Part shown: positions 52,068-61,428 of the stretch, one piece after another
How the letters are laid out: each line of letters begins with the position of its first letter
How positions within the stretch are numbered: position 1 is the stretch's first letter
From: Porticoccaceae bacterium UBA4026
Lineage (GTDB): Bacteria > Pseudomonadota > Gammaproteobacteria > Pseudomonadales > Porticoccaceae
Length of the DNA: 61,428 nt
Assembly (NCBI GenBank): GCA_002382445.1
Contig: DGAQ01000048.1
Location: 19,328-80,755, forward strand
Direction of reading: 5' to 3'
Made by a program: the position numbers and the translations under genes
Notes under the pieces: generated by a model
Seen by the model: only the letters and a program-made list of their open reading frames with translations
Databases searched by the model: none
What the model was told of the DNA's origin: nothing

Positions 52068-54242
52068 ATGCAAAATATTCTATCAACTATCGTTGGCGCC
52101 CTTACTATTTTTTCTACACTCGCGGTCAACGTTAAGGCTGACGAGGGAATGTGGCAGCCACATCAATTGCCAGCCATGTCTGATGAGCTTGCAGCGAAAG
52201 GCTTGGAGATTGATGCCACGTCTATTTCGACTTTAACGGAATTCCCAATGAATGCAGTGATTAGCCTTGGCGGTTGCACTGCTTCGTTTGTGTCTTCTCA
52301 GGGATTGGTAGTGACCAACCATCATTGTGCTGCTGGTTCTATTTTGCACAATTCAACGCCAGAGAAAAATCTGTTAAAAGATGGATTTTTAGCTAAGTCT
52401 TATGCTGAAGAACTGGCAGCGACCCCCGGCTCGCGTATTTATGTGACCCAAGCAGTGACTGAGGTGACAGAACAGGTAATATCGGGCTTAGAGGATAAGG
52501 TAGGGAATGATTTCTATCAGGCTATTGAAGTAAATGAAAAGTCTTTAATTGCTCAGTGTGAAACTCAAGAAGGCTACCGTTGCCAAGTCTATAGCTTTCA
52601 TGGTGGGCTTGAATATTACTTGGTGAAACAGCTAGAAATCCGCGATGTACGATTGGTGTATAACCCCGCTGCAAGCATCGGCAAGTACGGCGGCGATATT
52701 GACAATTGGATGTGGCCTCGCCACACGGGTGATTTTTCCTTTTATCGTGCCTACGTGTCTAAAGATGGGCTGCCAGCGGATTTTAGCCTGGACAATGTTC
52801 CATACCAACCAAAGAGCTTTTTAAAAGTATCGGCCAAAGGTGTAAGCGAGGGTGATTTTGTCATGGTTGCAGGTTACCCCGGTCGCACAAATCGTTACCG
52901 AACCGCTAGTGAGGTTGAGAATCAGTTTGAGTGGGCCTACCCAGAGGCAAAGATGCTGCGCGAGCGGTTTATCGACATCATTAATGGGACTGCTACGGAG
53001 GGCAGTGACGAGCGTATTAAATATGAAAGTCTTCTTGCTGGCTTAGCTAATTACGCGAAAAATTTCACCTCGATGATTGAATTTTACGCTAAATCACCAA
53101 TGCTTGCAGACCGCAAAAGCCGCGAAAATGATCTAGCTAACTGGATAAGCAAAGATACTCAGCGCCAGCAGCAATACGGAAAAACGCTCGCCACGCTTGA
53201 TGAACTGATTGCTGAGGGTCAGGAAGACCAAGCTCGAGATATTATCTTGGGTTATATCCGTTCCACAACAATGCTGCCTACCGCGCGCAAATTATATAGA
53301 TTAGCCAATGAAAAACGCCTGACTGATGTGGACCGCGAACCCGGTTATCAACAGCGTGACATGATTCGCTTTAAATCTAGTATGGAACGTATTGATAGAC
53401 GTTACGCAGCCAGTGTTGATAAAGCGTTGTTGACTGAAATGCTTAAACGATACGCTGCACTGCCTGAGAGTGCTCGCATTGAGGCACTGGACAAGGTGTT
53501 TGGTATTGGCAGGCTGTTCAACGAAGCCAGGCTTAGCCGAACCTTAGATCGGATGTATGCTCAAACTAAGCTCGGAGACTTGGATGCTCGCTTGGCTTGG
53601 TTAGATAAATCGGTCGAAGACTTTAATCTGTCAAAGGATCCTTTCATTAAATTTGCAGTAGCAATGTACGACACCGACATGCAACAAGAGAAAAAGAGCA
53701 AGGCTCTGTCGGGAAAGTTGATGAAGGTTCGCCCTCAGTATATGCAAGCTATCATTGCCTTTAACCGTGATCAGGGTAAGCCTGTCTATGCCGACGCTAA
53801 CTCAAGCCTACGTGTTGCCGTTGGCCATGTTAAAGGCTACGCACCTGAAGATGGCCTGCGAGCTGAACCTTTCACTCGTCTTGAGGGGATTTTAGCCAAA
53901 GACACAGGGATCGATCCCTTTGAATCACCCAGTAAGCAGCTTGAACTCATTAAGCAAAAGCAATATGGCGATTTTTATGTGAAGTCTATTGATTCGGTGC
54001 CGGTTAACTTTTTGTCTACATTGGACACCACTGGGGGAAACTCAGGTTCACCAACGCTTAACGGCCGCGCAGAATTGGTCGGTCTACTCTTTGATGGAGT
54101 TTATGAGAGTATTATCGGAGATTGGGGTTATGATCCACAGACTAATCGGTCGATTCAAGTCGACAGCCGTTACATGCTTTGGGTGATGAAATATTTAGAT
54201 AATGCCGACAATTTGCTAGACGAAATGGATATTGTTTATTAG
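52068..54242 (+). CDS. S46-family dipeptidyl-peptidase, DPP7-like
   Basis: About 724 residues. A signal peptide (cleavage near VKA, residue ~24) leads to DEGMWQPHQLP, the mature S46 start. The chymotrypsin-type triad is visible: His in VVTNHHCAAGS, Asp in the GGDIDNWMWPRHTGDF region and Ser in TTGGNSGSPTLNGR. The residue 18 positions after that Ser is Gly (LLFDGVYES); in the family Gly there marks DPP7 (hydrophobic penultimate residue) and Arg marks DPP11 (acidic). So it should remove dipeptides after hydrophobic residues in the periplasm, for peptide nutrition. ATG 52068 gives the clean signal peptide; upstream in-frame starts at 51981 and 52029 exist. Confidence 0.9.
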   Translation: MQNILSTIVGALTIFSTLAVNVKADEGMWQPHQLPAMSDELAAKGLEIDATSISTLTEFPMNAVISLGGCTASFVSSQGLVVTNHHCAAGSILHNSTPEKNLLKDGFLAKSYAEELAATPGSRIYVTQAVTEVTEQVISGLEDKVGNDFYQAIEVNEKSLIAQCETQEGYRCQVYSFHGGLEYYLVKQLEIRDVRLVYNPAASIGKYGGDIDNWMWPRHTGDFSFYRAYVSKDGLPADFSLDNVPYQPKSFLKVSAKGVSEGDFVMVAGYPGRTNRYRTASEVENQFEWAYPEAKMLRERFIDIINGTATEGSDERIKYESLLAGLANYAKNFTSMIEFYAKSPMLADRKSRENDLANWISKDTQRQQQYGKTLATLDELIAEGQEDQARDIILGYIRSTTMLPTARKLYRLANEKRLTDVDREPGYQQRDMIRFKSSMERIDRRYAASVDKALLTEMLKRYAALPESARIEALDKVFGIGRLFNEARLSRTLDRMYAQTKLGDLDARLAWLDKSVEDFNLSKDPFIKFAVAMYDTDMQQEKKSKALSGKLMKVRPQYMQAIIAFNRDQGKPVYADANSSLRVAVGHVKGYAPEDGLRAEPFTRLEGILAKDTGIDPFESPSKQLELIKQKQYGDFYVKSIDSVPVNFLSTLDTTGGNSGSPTLNGRAELVGLLFDGVYESIIGDWGYDPQTNRSIQVDSRYMLWVMKYLDNADNLLDEMDIVY

Positions 54243-54435
54243 CAGCGGATATTTCTGTATCAAAATTAAGCTCTCGGGGTCTGCGGTGTGCTAGTCGGCA
54301 ACCCCCTTAGCTAGTTTGGTTTTACTTTTAAATAAGGTAGTCTAGACCCTGAAGGTTTTTCGATTTTACGCTAGTTATAAAGGCTAACTATAAAGCTCTA
54401 AATAACAGGACTAAATAACTAAGGGATATAGGGTA

Positions 54436-55749
54436 ATGAAGATCGCTTTCTTAGGCTGGTTTGTAGCTATATATCTACTTGCCATTGGGTCTGCCGTTGT
54501 TGCGGACGAGCAAGCAGAGTCAGGTGTAATGCAGGGCTTTCCACCTGCTCGTGAGACGCAAGCAACCATGAAAAATTATCGTGAGCATCCCCTTAACCAG
54601 TGGACCTTCCGTAATGCCGGTGCCCCTCTAAATGTAGTGATGATCCCTCGAGAGGGTAAAATTAGAGAGTTACCTGGTCCGACTCAACCCGGGTTGGCTA
54701 ATCTTAGTGTGAGCGATGCGGCCGGCAAAACGATGGGATTCCAGACGCTGTTTGCCGCTAATCATGCCGATAGCGTCGTGGTAGTTCAGGGTGATGAACT
54801 ACTTTATGAACATTACTTTCATCAATTCAACGCGCATGCCCAGCATATTTGGTTTTCGATGAGTAAATCATTGGCCAGTACTGCCTTGGGCTTGCTGGTG
54901 GCGCAGGGTAAGGTTGACCTTTCTGAATCTCCAGCGGCCTATATTCCAGAGCTTAAGGGCAGCGGCTTTGAGAGGGTGACGGTGCAGAACGTGCTAGATA
55001 TGGCTAGCTCGGTAGATTTCCACGAAACCTATATTAATCTCGACTCTGACTTTGCCATCCATTATGCACCGGCACTTAATTTAGGTTGGTTGCAGGGAGC
55101 GGCAGATGTGCAGCCAGAAGATACCCCAATATATGGCGTCCATGATTTTTTGGCCAATTTTATAAAGCCTGATCCCAAGCGCGAGCCAGGGGGTAATTTT
55201 GATTACAATTCAAGCAATGCGGATGTGCTGGGGTGGATTATTGCCCGCGTTAGCGGCCAGCCATTTCAAGATTTTATTCAGCAAAATATCTGGTCTAAAC
55301 TAGGGGCTGAGCACGACGCTTATATTGCCGTTGACCGTGCTTATATGCCAGCTGTGACCGGAGGCATGAACAGTACCACCCGAGATGCGGCACGTTTTGG
55401 TATGATGATTCGAGACCGTGGAGAATACAACGGCCAGCAGATAATACCCCAAGCATGGGTCGATGCTAATGTGGTTATTACCGACCGGTTACGATCTAAC
55501 ATGAAGGCAAACACAAAGTACAGCGACGAGCCTTGGAGCGCCTATCACAATATGTGGTGGGTACTGGACGAAACTATCGGTGAATATTGTGCAGTGGGCA
55601 TTCATGGGCAAGTAATTTATATTAACCGCAAAGCCGATACAGTGATGGTGTGGTTCTCAAGTCAGCCAGGAGCATCGTCCGCTAGAAACCTCAATTTTCA
55701 ATCTAAACTAAAAGCCGCCAGACTCTTGGCTGCTCATTTAACTGAGTAA
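54436..55749 (+). CDS. secreted beta-lactamase-family serine hydrolase
   Basis: 437 residues with signal peptide (cleavage after SAVVA, residue ~23). The class C beta-lactamase/esterase fold is shown by the SxxK nucleophile FSMSKSLAS near residue 139, the DYNSSNADVLGW Tyr motif near residue 257, and GIHGQVIYIN near residue 392 in place of the KTG element. Such proteins are usually esterases or D-aminopeptidases rather than drug-resistance enzymes. A GGGTA site lies just upstream. The DUF2891 gene follows after seven bases, so they share a transcript. Confidence 0.85.
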   Translation: MKIAFLGWFVAIYLLAIGSAVVADEQAESGVMQGFPPARETQATMKNYREHPLNQWTFRNAGAPLNVVMIPREGKIRELPGPTQPGLANLSVSDAAGKTMGFQTLFAANHADSVVVVQGDELLYEHYFHQFNAHAQHIWFSMSKSLASTALGLLVAQGKVDLSESPAAYIPELKGSGFERVTVQNVLDMASSVDFHETYINLDSDFAIHYAPALNLGWLQGAADVQPEDTPIYGVHDFLANFIKPDPKREPGGNFDYNSSNADVLGWIIARVSGQPFQDFIQQNIWSKLGAEHDAYIAVDRAYMPAVTGGMNSTTRDAARFGMMIRDRGEYNGQQIIPQAWVDANVVITDRLRSNMKANTKYSDEPWSAYHNMWWVLDETIGEYCAVGIHGQVIYINRKADTVMVWFSSQPGASSARNLNFQSKLKAARLLAAHLTE

Positions 55750-55756
55750 TAACTTA

Positions 55757-56848
55757 ATGAAGAATCGCCTCTTTGCTCATTTTTCATCAACCGCTATCTT
55801 GGTCATTGCTGGATTTACTTTAAGCGCCGGTATCATGGCGGCTGACCAAGAAACGGGGCGCACAGAACTCTCTATTGGGCAAGCGGCCAATTTAATGCAG
55901 TTGCCGTTGGCCTGCGCCGAAACAGAATACCCCAATAAGTTAAGTCAGACGTTGCGCAGTGATGAGGATCTTGCATCACCGATGGAACTACACCCGGCTT
56001 TTTATGGGTGTTTTGATTGGCATTCAGCGGTGCATGGTCATTGGTCAATGGTACGTCTTCTAAAGCAATTTCCCGACGTGGGCGGAGGTACTCAAGCTAG
56101 AGCGATTTTGCAGCGGCACATAACCCCAGAAAATGTCGCTAAAGATATTGAATACCTTAGAGCCAATACCGCATGGGAACGCCCTTATGGTTGGGCTTGG
56201 TTGTTAAAGTTAACGCATGAATTACAGGGTTGGAATGACCCCATGGCCGGCCCATTAATCGCAGCCCTGGAGCCCCTGGCGGACGAATTATCACAGATGT
56301 ACATTGCCCATTTACCAAAGTTAGCTTACCCCATTAGAGTTGGCGAGCACGCTAATACTGCATTTGGCCTCACCTTTGCGTGGGATTACGCCTTACAGTT
56401 TGACGATATTCCATTGCAAATGGCGATAAAGCAGCGGGCACAGGATTTCTATCTGCAGGATAAAAATTGTCCCATTGGCTGGGAGCCCAGTGGCTATGAC
56501 TTTCTATCTCCCTGCCTAGAAGAGGTGGACTTGATGCGGCGGGTATTGCCTAAAGAAAAGTTTATGGTGTGGCTAAATGAGTTTTTGCCCGAGTTAATGT
56601 CGCCTAGTTTTGACATGCCTGTGGGCCAGGTGTTTGATCGGACCGATGGTAAACTAGTGCACTTAGATGGGCTTAACTTTAGTCGGGCTTGGGTGTTTTA
56701 TGCGTTGGCCGAACAGTACCCCGAACTTGGGCATCTTAATAATCTCGCTGATCGTCATGTTGCGTATTCTTACCCTAATTTAGTCGGTGACAGTTACGAG
56801 GGTGGGCATTGGCTGGGCTCGTTTGCCATTAATGCTCTATTGCCCTAA
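55757..56848 (+). CDS. DUF2891-family secreted protein
   Basis: 363 residues. Signal peptide with likely cleavage after GIMA (residue ~28). The DUF2891 hallmark ELHPAFYGCFDWHSAVHGHW is near residue 75, and HTANTAFGL-like EHANTAFGLTFAWDYA near residue 200; these proteins form an alpha/alpha toroid resembling carbohydrate-active enzymes. CLEEVDLMRRVLP near residue 255 and SFAINALLP at the end are also typical. Enzymatic role unknown. It lies in a row of exported proteins, suggesting periplasmic breakdown of a polymer or ester. Confidence 0.85.
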   Translation: MKNRLFAHFSSTAILVIAGFTLSAGIMAADQETGRTELSIGQAANLMQLPLACAETEYPNKLSQTLRSDEDLASPMELHPAFYGCFDWHSAVHGHWSMVRLLKQFPDVGGGTQARAILQRHITPENVAKDIEYLRANTAWERPYGWAWLLKLTHELQGWNDPMAGPLIAALEPLADELSQMYIAHLPKLAYPIRVGEHANTAFGLTFAWDYALQFDDIPLQMAIKQRAQDFYLQDKNCPIGWEPSGYDFLSPCLEEVDLMRRVLPKEKFMVWLNEFLPELMSPSFDMPVGQVFDRTDGKLVHLDGLNFSRAWVFYALAEQYPELGHLNNLADRHVAYSYPNLVGDSYEGGHWLGSFAINALLP

Positions 56849-56891
56849 ATTGTCTCTAATACACCTTGTTTGAAGTTTATAAGAGATTGTT

Positions 56892-58142
56892 ATGAATTTT
56901 GTACCTTACGCAGTACCCTTTTTCTTACTACTGATCCTTGTCGAATTGGCTTGGGGTTGGCTGAAAGGCAACAACACTTACCGTATTAATGACAGCTTAA
57001 ACAGTCTGAGTCTTGGGCTATTGAGCACTGTAACTAAGTTTGTATTTTTGAATATTGGATTACTTGTGTTTTCTAATATTGGTCAAAATCACGCCACCTG
57101 GTCCTTTAATATAATGTCTACCAGCCACTGGTTGTTGGGGATTTTTCTCTATGATTTTCTCTATTACTGGTACCACCGAATCAGTCACGAGCGCCAACTC
57201 TTTTGGGGTTCTCACGTGGTCCACCATCAGAGTGAAGACTATAACTTAAGTACGGCACTGCGCCAGACGAGTACTAGCTTTTTAACCACCTGGGTATTTT
57301 TCATTCCCCTTTTCTTTTTGGGTATGCCGATCTATATGTATGTCAGCATTGCGACCGCTCACCTGGTTTACCAGTTTTGGGTACATACTCAGCATATTGG
57401 TAAATTGGGGTTTTTAGAGTGGTTTATAGTATCGCCGTCTAATCATCGTGTACACCATGCGCAAAATCCTGACTACATCGATAAAAATTATGGCGGTTTA
57501 TTGATCCTGTGGGACCGGCTATTTGGTACCTTCCAAGAAGAAGATGAACGGCAAAAACCGATCTATGGTATTCGAACACCTTTGAGAAGCTGGAATCCGT
57601 TGTGGGCCAACCTACATATATTTGTCAATATGGCACGGGATACTTGGCGGACTAATGCTTGGAACGATAAATTTAGAGTGCTCTGGTCTAAAACTGGCTG
57701 GCGCCCCACCGACGTAGCCCGGCGTTATCCGGCGAACAAATCCGACTTAAATCATTTTACTAAATATGACCCTAAGCTCAGCACGGGGGCTAAGTATGCG
57801 ATGGTAGGGCAATATTTATTGTTGACCTTTTTCCATCTTTGGAGCGCGGGGCAGGTGACAAAGCTTCCTTATGAGTTGTTATGGGCGGTGGTGATAGCAC
57901 AGCTTCTCACGGTAATGGTTATTGGTGCCGTACTAGATGGTAAGCCCTTTGTCAGGGGGTTGGAGTTATCCCGATTGGTTGTGATGACAGGAATCCTTTA
58001 CAGTACCTTCACTGCAAATTTAATTAGTATTGACTGGCTGTATTACGCTATTGTCTATCTTGTTGTTAGCGCCAGTTTAATGTGGGTTTGTATTAAAAAT
58101 GAGTCGAGTAGTGAGGCCGCTGCTAGCTCTGATCCAGCCTAA
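56892..58142 (+). CDS. sterol desaturase/fatty acid hydroxylase family protein
   Basis: 416 residues with about four N-terminal and four C-terminal membrane helices. The di-iron histidine clusters are YYWYHRISHERQLFWGSHVVHH near residue 95 (HxxxH and HxxHH) and SPSNHRVHHAQN near residue 180. The C-terminal ~130 residues form an extra hydrophobic segment common in this bacterial subgroup. Likely inserts oxygen into a lipid or hydrophobic substrate; specific substrate unknown. A ribosome site AAGAGA precedes the ATG. Confidence 0.88.
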   Translation: MNFVPYAVPFFLLLILVELAWGWLKGNNTYRINDSLNSLSLGLLSTVTKFVFLNIGLLVFSNIGQNHATWSFNIMSTSHWLLGIFLYDFLYYWYHRISHERQLFWGSHVVHHQSEDYNLSTALRQTSTSFLTTWVFFIPLFFLGMPIYMYVSIATAHLVYQFWVHTQHIGKLGFLEWFIVSPSNHRVHHAQNPDYIDKNYGGLLILWDRLFGTFQEEDERQKPIYGIRTPLRSWNPLWANLHIFVNMARDTWRTNAWNDKFRVLWSKTGWRPTDVARRYPANKSDLNHFTKYDPKLSTGAKYAMVGQYLLLTFFHLWSAGQVTKLPYELLWAVVIAQLLTVMVIGAVLDGKPFVRGLELSRLVVMTGILYSTFTANLISIDWLYYAIVYLVVSASLMWVCIKNESSSEAAASSDPA

Positions 58143-58173
58143 AAATATTAACCAATCATCATGGACTAAACCT

Positions 58174-59976
58174 GTGAAAAAAAATCTGAAGGGCTCAGCC
58201 CAGTCTGTTGTGTCGCCACTTGCCGCGGCGGTAATTAGTGTTGATGTTGAGCTGGGTCAGGCGGTGACGGCAAATCAGATTATCGCTACCTTAGAATCAA
58301 TGAAAATGCAGACCGCTCTTGTTGCACCTGTTTCTGGGGTTGTTTTGGAGATCGGGGTGACGGTGGGCCAGACAGTTCAGGCTGGGTATGTGGTTTGCAA
58401 GATTGCTAAGTTAGAGACTTCGCCCAAAGAAGAAAAAGCACCGACCGATCAAGAGTCACAAGCTGAAGGCCCCCTTGAAAAACTTAATCAACAGCTACAT
58501 TACAGTCTCGATAGTGGTCGCCAGACGGCAGTTAATAAACGTCATGCCAAAGGTTATCGAACGGCTCGGGAGAACCTTGCCCAGCTATGTGACTCAGACT
58601 CTTTCGTTGAATATGGTCAGCTTGCCGTGGCGGCTCAACGCGACAGGATTAGTGGTGAGAATTTAAAAACCCAAACTGCGGCCGATGGTGTGATCACCGG
58701 TTTGGCCACTATCAATAGCGAGCAATTTGGTAGTGCGGCTACACAGGTCGCTGTTATCGTCAACGATTACACTGTGTTAGCGGGCACTCAGGGTTATTTT
58801 CATCATCGTAAAATTGACCGGATGTTGGCTCAGGCTAGGGAATCTTTTCTTCCGGTAGTTATGTATACCGAGGGCGGCGGCGGCCGGCCTGGAGATACCG
58901 ATGTCAAAACTCAGATCGCCGGATTAGACGTACCCACCTTTGCTAGCTGGGCCGGCCTAAGTGGGCAGGTGCCGATGATCGCAGTTAACAATGGCTATTG
59001 TTTTGCCGGTAATGCAGCCTTATTTGGTTGCGCTGACATCCGCATTGCAACCAAGACATCGTGGATCGGCATGGCTGGACCCGCCATGATCGAAGGTGGA
59101 GGTCTGGGCAGTTTTGCACCGACAGACATAGGGCCCATTGGTGTGCAGACAGAAAATGGCGTAGTAGATTTGGTTGCCGATGACGAAGCTCATGCGACGC
59201 AACTCGCCCAACAATGCTTAGGTTACTTTCAGGGTGCCAAGGACGATTGGGAGAGTGCCGACCAGGCTGAACTGCGAGAGATGATGCCTTTAGACAGGCG
59301 TTATGTTTACGATGTGCGATTGATCATTAATCATCTTGTCGACGTCAATAGCTTTTTAGAACTTAGTCAGGCTTATGGCCGCGGGGTCGTGACTGGATTT
59401 GCACGCCTTGAGGGCAGGGCGATCGGTTTAATTGCTAATGACTGCCAAATGTTAGGGGGTGCGGTAGATGCAGAAGCTGCTGAGAAAACCGCAAGATTTA
59501 TAACCCTGTGTGATAATTTTGATATTCCTATTCTGTCATTATGCGATAGCCCAGGCTTTATGGTCGGGCCTGCAAGTGAAGAACAGGGCGCTGTGCGGCG
59601 TATGGCTCAACTATTTATCGCCGGTGCCAAGCTTGACACACCACTAGTGACCATCTTTCTACGAAAGGGTTATGGTCTAGGGGCCATGGCCATGGCTGGC
59701 GGCAGTTTTCATAAACCGATCTACAGTGCAGCTTGGCCTAGCGGTGAGTTCGGTGGTATGGGTCTAGAAGGTGCTGTTCGTTTAGGCTTTAAAAAAGAGC
59801 TTGCGGCAATGCCAGATGACGCTCAAAGAGAGGTCCTATTTACAGAGCTCGTTGAGAAAATGTATGAGCAAGGCAAAGCCACTGAGGCAGCTGCCCACTT
59901 GGAGATTGACGCGGTAATTGACCCCGCTAATACTCGAGATCTTATTATCAAGGCGTTTAATAGCCGAACTAGCTGA
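58174..59976 (+). CDS. biotinyl domain fused to acyl-CoA carboxyltransferase
   Basis: About 600 residues. Residues ~1-75 are a biotinyl carrier domain with the biotinylated Lys in LESMKMQTAL; a ~40-residue linker rich in Glu/Lys follows; the rest is a full carboxyltransferase (PccB/MccB-like) with ARENLAQLCDSDSFVEYG, GGGGRPGDTD, GGAVDAEAAEKTARF and a GYGLGAMAM segment near the end. A biotin carboxylase is needed but none is encoded in the window. Biotinyl domains are usually fused to the carboxylase, so this order is unusual. The frame opens at ATG 58099 inside the previous gene; GTG 58174 is my choice as the upstream residues show no family match. Confidence 0.82.
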   Translation: MKKNLKGSAQSVVSPLAAAVISVDVELGQAVTANQIIATLESMKMQTALVAPVSGVVLEIGVTVGQTVQAGYVVCKIAKLETSPKEEKAPTDQESQAEGPLEKLNQQLHYSLDSGRQTAVNKRHAKGYRTARENLAQLCDSDSFVEYGQLAVAAQRDRISGENLKTQTAADGVITGLATINSEQFGSAATQVAVIVNDYTVLAGTQGYFHHRKIDRMLAQARESFLPVVMYTEGGGGRPGDTDVKTQIAGLDVPTFASWAGLSGQVPMIAVNNGYCFAGNAALFGCADIRIATKTSWIGMAGPAMIEGGGLGSFAPTDIGPIGVQTENGVVDLVADDEAHATQLAQQCLGYFQGAKDDWESADQAELREMMPLDRRYVYDVRLIINHLVDVNSFLELSQAYGRGVVTGFARLEGRAIGLIANDCQMLGGAVDAEAAEKTARFITLCDNFDIPILSLCDSPGFMVGPASEEQGAVRRMAQLFIAGAKLDTPLVTIFLRKGYGLGAMAMAGGSFHKPIYSAAWPSGEFGGMGLEGAVRLGFKKELAAMPDDAQREVLFTELVEKMYEQGKATEAAAHLEIDAVIDPANTRDLIIKAFNSRTS

Positions 59977-60006
59977 AATGTAGGGCCAATAAACTGAGGT
60001 AATGTA

Positions 60007-61221
60007 ATGAACGTAACTAATGCACAGACCATGGACTTTAAAAACCCCTTTGATAGCTGGAAATCTATAGCGATCAGTTTATACATGACGCTAATTGGTT
60101 ATGGTGTGTTGGTGGGTATTCCTGTTATTAGTACAGCCTGGGTAACCTTACTGGGGTTTTCTGAAGTTGAAGTGGGCCGAGTGGCGGGTGCTGATCTTGG
60201 CGGATTGTCCCTAGGTGCAGTGGTGACGGCTATTTTTGTGCCTAGGGTGAGTCGCCGTTTGCTGGCAATCGTAGGCCTTAGTCTGGCAGTAATCGCTAAT
60301 TTTTTGTGTATTACCATTGTGGATTACGATCAAGTTCTATGGCTTCGATTACTGGCTGGTTTCGGTAGTGGCATCTATACCGCGGTTGCTGTGTCATCTT
60401 TGGGGGCAAGCTCTAAACCAGCAAGAGCTTATAATGCAATGCTGTTTGCGTTTGCATTTTCTCAAGCGCTAGAAATGCACTTTTTACCCTTACTGTCGAT
60501 GGCAGGGATTTATAAGGTGTTCATCGTGTGTTTTTTATTGACCATACCCTTTATTAAATGGATTCCAGCTTATTCTAGCTCCAGCGCTCGGCAGTCAGAG
60601 TCCATGGCACAAGAGTCCTCACCTGAAGCCACGGCCCTGCAGGGCATTCCTGCCTATGTCCCATGGCTATGTTTATTTGCGATAGTGGTTGCCTATATTA
60701 ATATAGGCGCCTACTGGACCTATATTGAGCTTGCCGCGCTGGCGGACAAGGCTGACCCAGAGTGGATAGGCCAAGTCTTAACCTGGTCATCATTGTGTAG
60801 CATAGTAGGCTGTTTATTTGCCACGGTATTAAGTAATCGGTATGGCTTATTGAGACCATTGCTGGTGACGCTGTTAACGGTTTCGGTGATTGTAGGTATG
60901 CTAGTCAATGGCATTACCGACACGACTTTCTTTGTCAGTGTTTTCGCTTTCAACTTCTTGTGGATTTTTAACGATGTCTATCAGATGTCTATTGTTGCCA
61001 ATGTTGATAAATCAGGGCGCTTTGCGGCCTTATTGCCCGGGGCCCAGGGTTTGGGTCAAATTATTGGGCCAAACGTAGCGGCATCCATCCTGGCTCTAAA
61101 TTTGGGTTATTCCGGCGTGTTTTTAATGTGCGCTGCCGCAGCCTTTATTGCGCTATTGATATACGGCTTTATGTACTTTCGCTTTAAACAAACCATTCCA
61201 GCGCTAGCCTACGCGACATAG
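60007..61221 (+). CDS. MFS transporter
   Basis: 404 residues with twelve hydrophobic helices in two halves joined by a polar loop around residues 190-215 (SSARQSESMAQESSPEA). The pattern fits the Major Facilitator Superfamily, although the canonical loop 2-3 motif is weak (VPRVSRRLLA). GAQGLGQIIGPNVAA near residue 345 is typical of helix 11. GAGGT lies close to the ATG. Direction of transport and substrate are not evident; the preceding carboxyltransferase gene, 30 bases away, may share its transcript. Confidence 0.82.
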   Translation: MNVTNAQTMDFKNPFDSWKSIAISLYMTLIGYGVLVGIPVISTAWVTLLGFSEVEVGRVAGADLGGLSLGAVVTAIFVPRVSRRLLAIVGLSLAVIANFLCITIVDYDQVLWLRLLAGFGSGIYTAVAVSSLGASSKPARAYNAMLFAFAFSQALEMHFLPLLSMAGIYKVFIVCFLLTIPFIKWIPAYSSSSARQSESMAQESSPEATALQGIPAYVPWLCLFAIVVAYINIGAYWTYIELAALADKADPEWIGQVLTWSSLCSIVGCLFATVLSNRYGLLRPLLVTLLTVSVIVGMLVNGITDTTFFVSVFAFNFLWIFNDVYQMSIVANVDKSGRFAALLPGAQGLGQIIGPNVAASILALNLGYSGVFLMCAAAAFIALLIYGFMYFRFKQTIPALAYAT

Positions 61222-61428
61222 GCGCAAGCTCAATGATACTTGGCATTAATGCAGCTATACGATGCCTTTGCAGGCTATTCATAAATACAGTATTTTAAGG
61301 TTTTAAATTATGTTGCCGACTAATCGAGTTGGTGCCCAGGAGAGGATTGTAAGGCGCGCTGTTAGGGATGCCCTGAAAGCCCCTTAAAATATGGGATGTT
61401 GCTGTTTTATAATTTACAATGTGTGCAG
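61222..61428. other. terminal noncoding stretch
   Basis: About 200 bases after the MFS gene to the window edge. I see no complete frame, convincing terminator or RNA gene. Only the short stem GCCT/AGGC near 61266 is visible. Confidence 0.3.

Noticed and set aside
54270..54310. GGGGT...ACCCC inverted repeat after the S46 peptidase gene as terminator
   Set aside because: Five-base stem with a 20-base loop and no T run; too weak to list.
1..61428. Mobile element, integron or prophage as the source of the duplicated loci
   Set aside because: No transposase, integrase, terminal inverted repeats or attachment-site-like direct repeats were recognised around the loci or pseudogenes.

Overview
The window looks like chromosomal DNA of an aerobic, heterotrophic marine gammaproteobacterium, perhaps of the SAR92/OM60 (Cellvibrionales-like) kind. 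This is inferred from moderate GC, gene content (Pot-type uptake, S46 peptidase, DUF5916/DUF3604 proteins, BetI-like TetR regulators) and clean Shine-Dalgarno sites; no rRNA or universal marker is present to prove it. No tRNA, rRNA, CRISPR array, transposase or prophage was recognised.

Layout. 0.1-2.2 kb: TPR-sulfotransferase on the minus strand. 2.5-15.5 kb, locus 1: ferredoxin reductase, Cys-rich [2Fe-2S] ferredoxin, a GcvT remnant, a GFA-family protein, an unknown membrane protein, two COG1233 (phytoene-desaturase/PYROXD2-like) flavoproteins, a GcvT-like protein, a MOSC protein, an NTF2-AraC fusion regulator, a puuB pseudogene, a ferric-reductase-like membrane protein and a spermidine dehydrogenase. 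15.5-24 kb: an Asp/Asn beta-hydroxylase-like protein, DUF3604 lipoprotein, DUF5916 outer-membrane protein and a two-subunit molybdenum hydroxylase, with a pseudogene fragment of the locus 1 membrane protein. 24.1-48 kb, locus 2: a minus-strand operon (TetR, acyl-CoA dehydrogenase, PotFGHI transporter); divergent from it, a second set of two COG1233 flavoproteins plus GcvT, then an NDP-forming acyl-CoA synthetase and a PuuA-like ligase; then a Rieske oxygenase, PuuB-like oxidase, class I amidotransferase, aminotransferase and agmatinase-family protein; a TetR-GNAT fusion; another PuuB-like oxidase and aminotransferase. 48-61.4 kb: mostly unrelated genes (DUF6122, DCC, DUF349, DPP7-like S46 peptidase, serine hydrolase, DUF2891, sterol-desaturase family, biotinyl-carboxyltransferase fusion, MFS).

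How it may work together (inference). PotFGHI imports a polyamine or other cationic amine. The Rieske oxygenase, fed by the ferredoxin pair of locus 1, could remove a methyl group from a quaternary ammonium. The COG1233 pair could oxidise N-methyl amines and GcvT could capture the one-carbon unit on tetrahydrofolate. The freed primary amines could then enter gamma-glutamylation (PuuA/PuuB/amidotransferase), transamination and spermidine dehydrogenase routes. The COG1233-COG1233-GcvT module occurs twice with its first two genes in swapped order, and three decayed gene copies show that the region has been shaped by duplication and deletion. I regard this as the best candidate for an undescribed system in the window.
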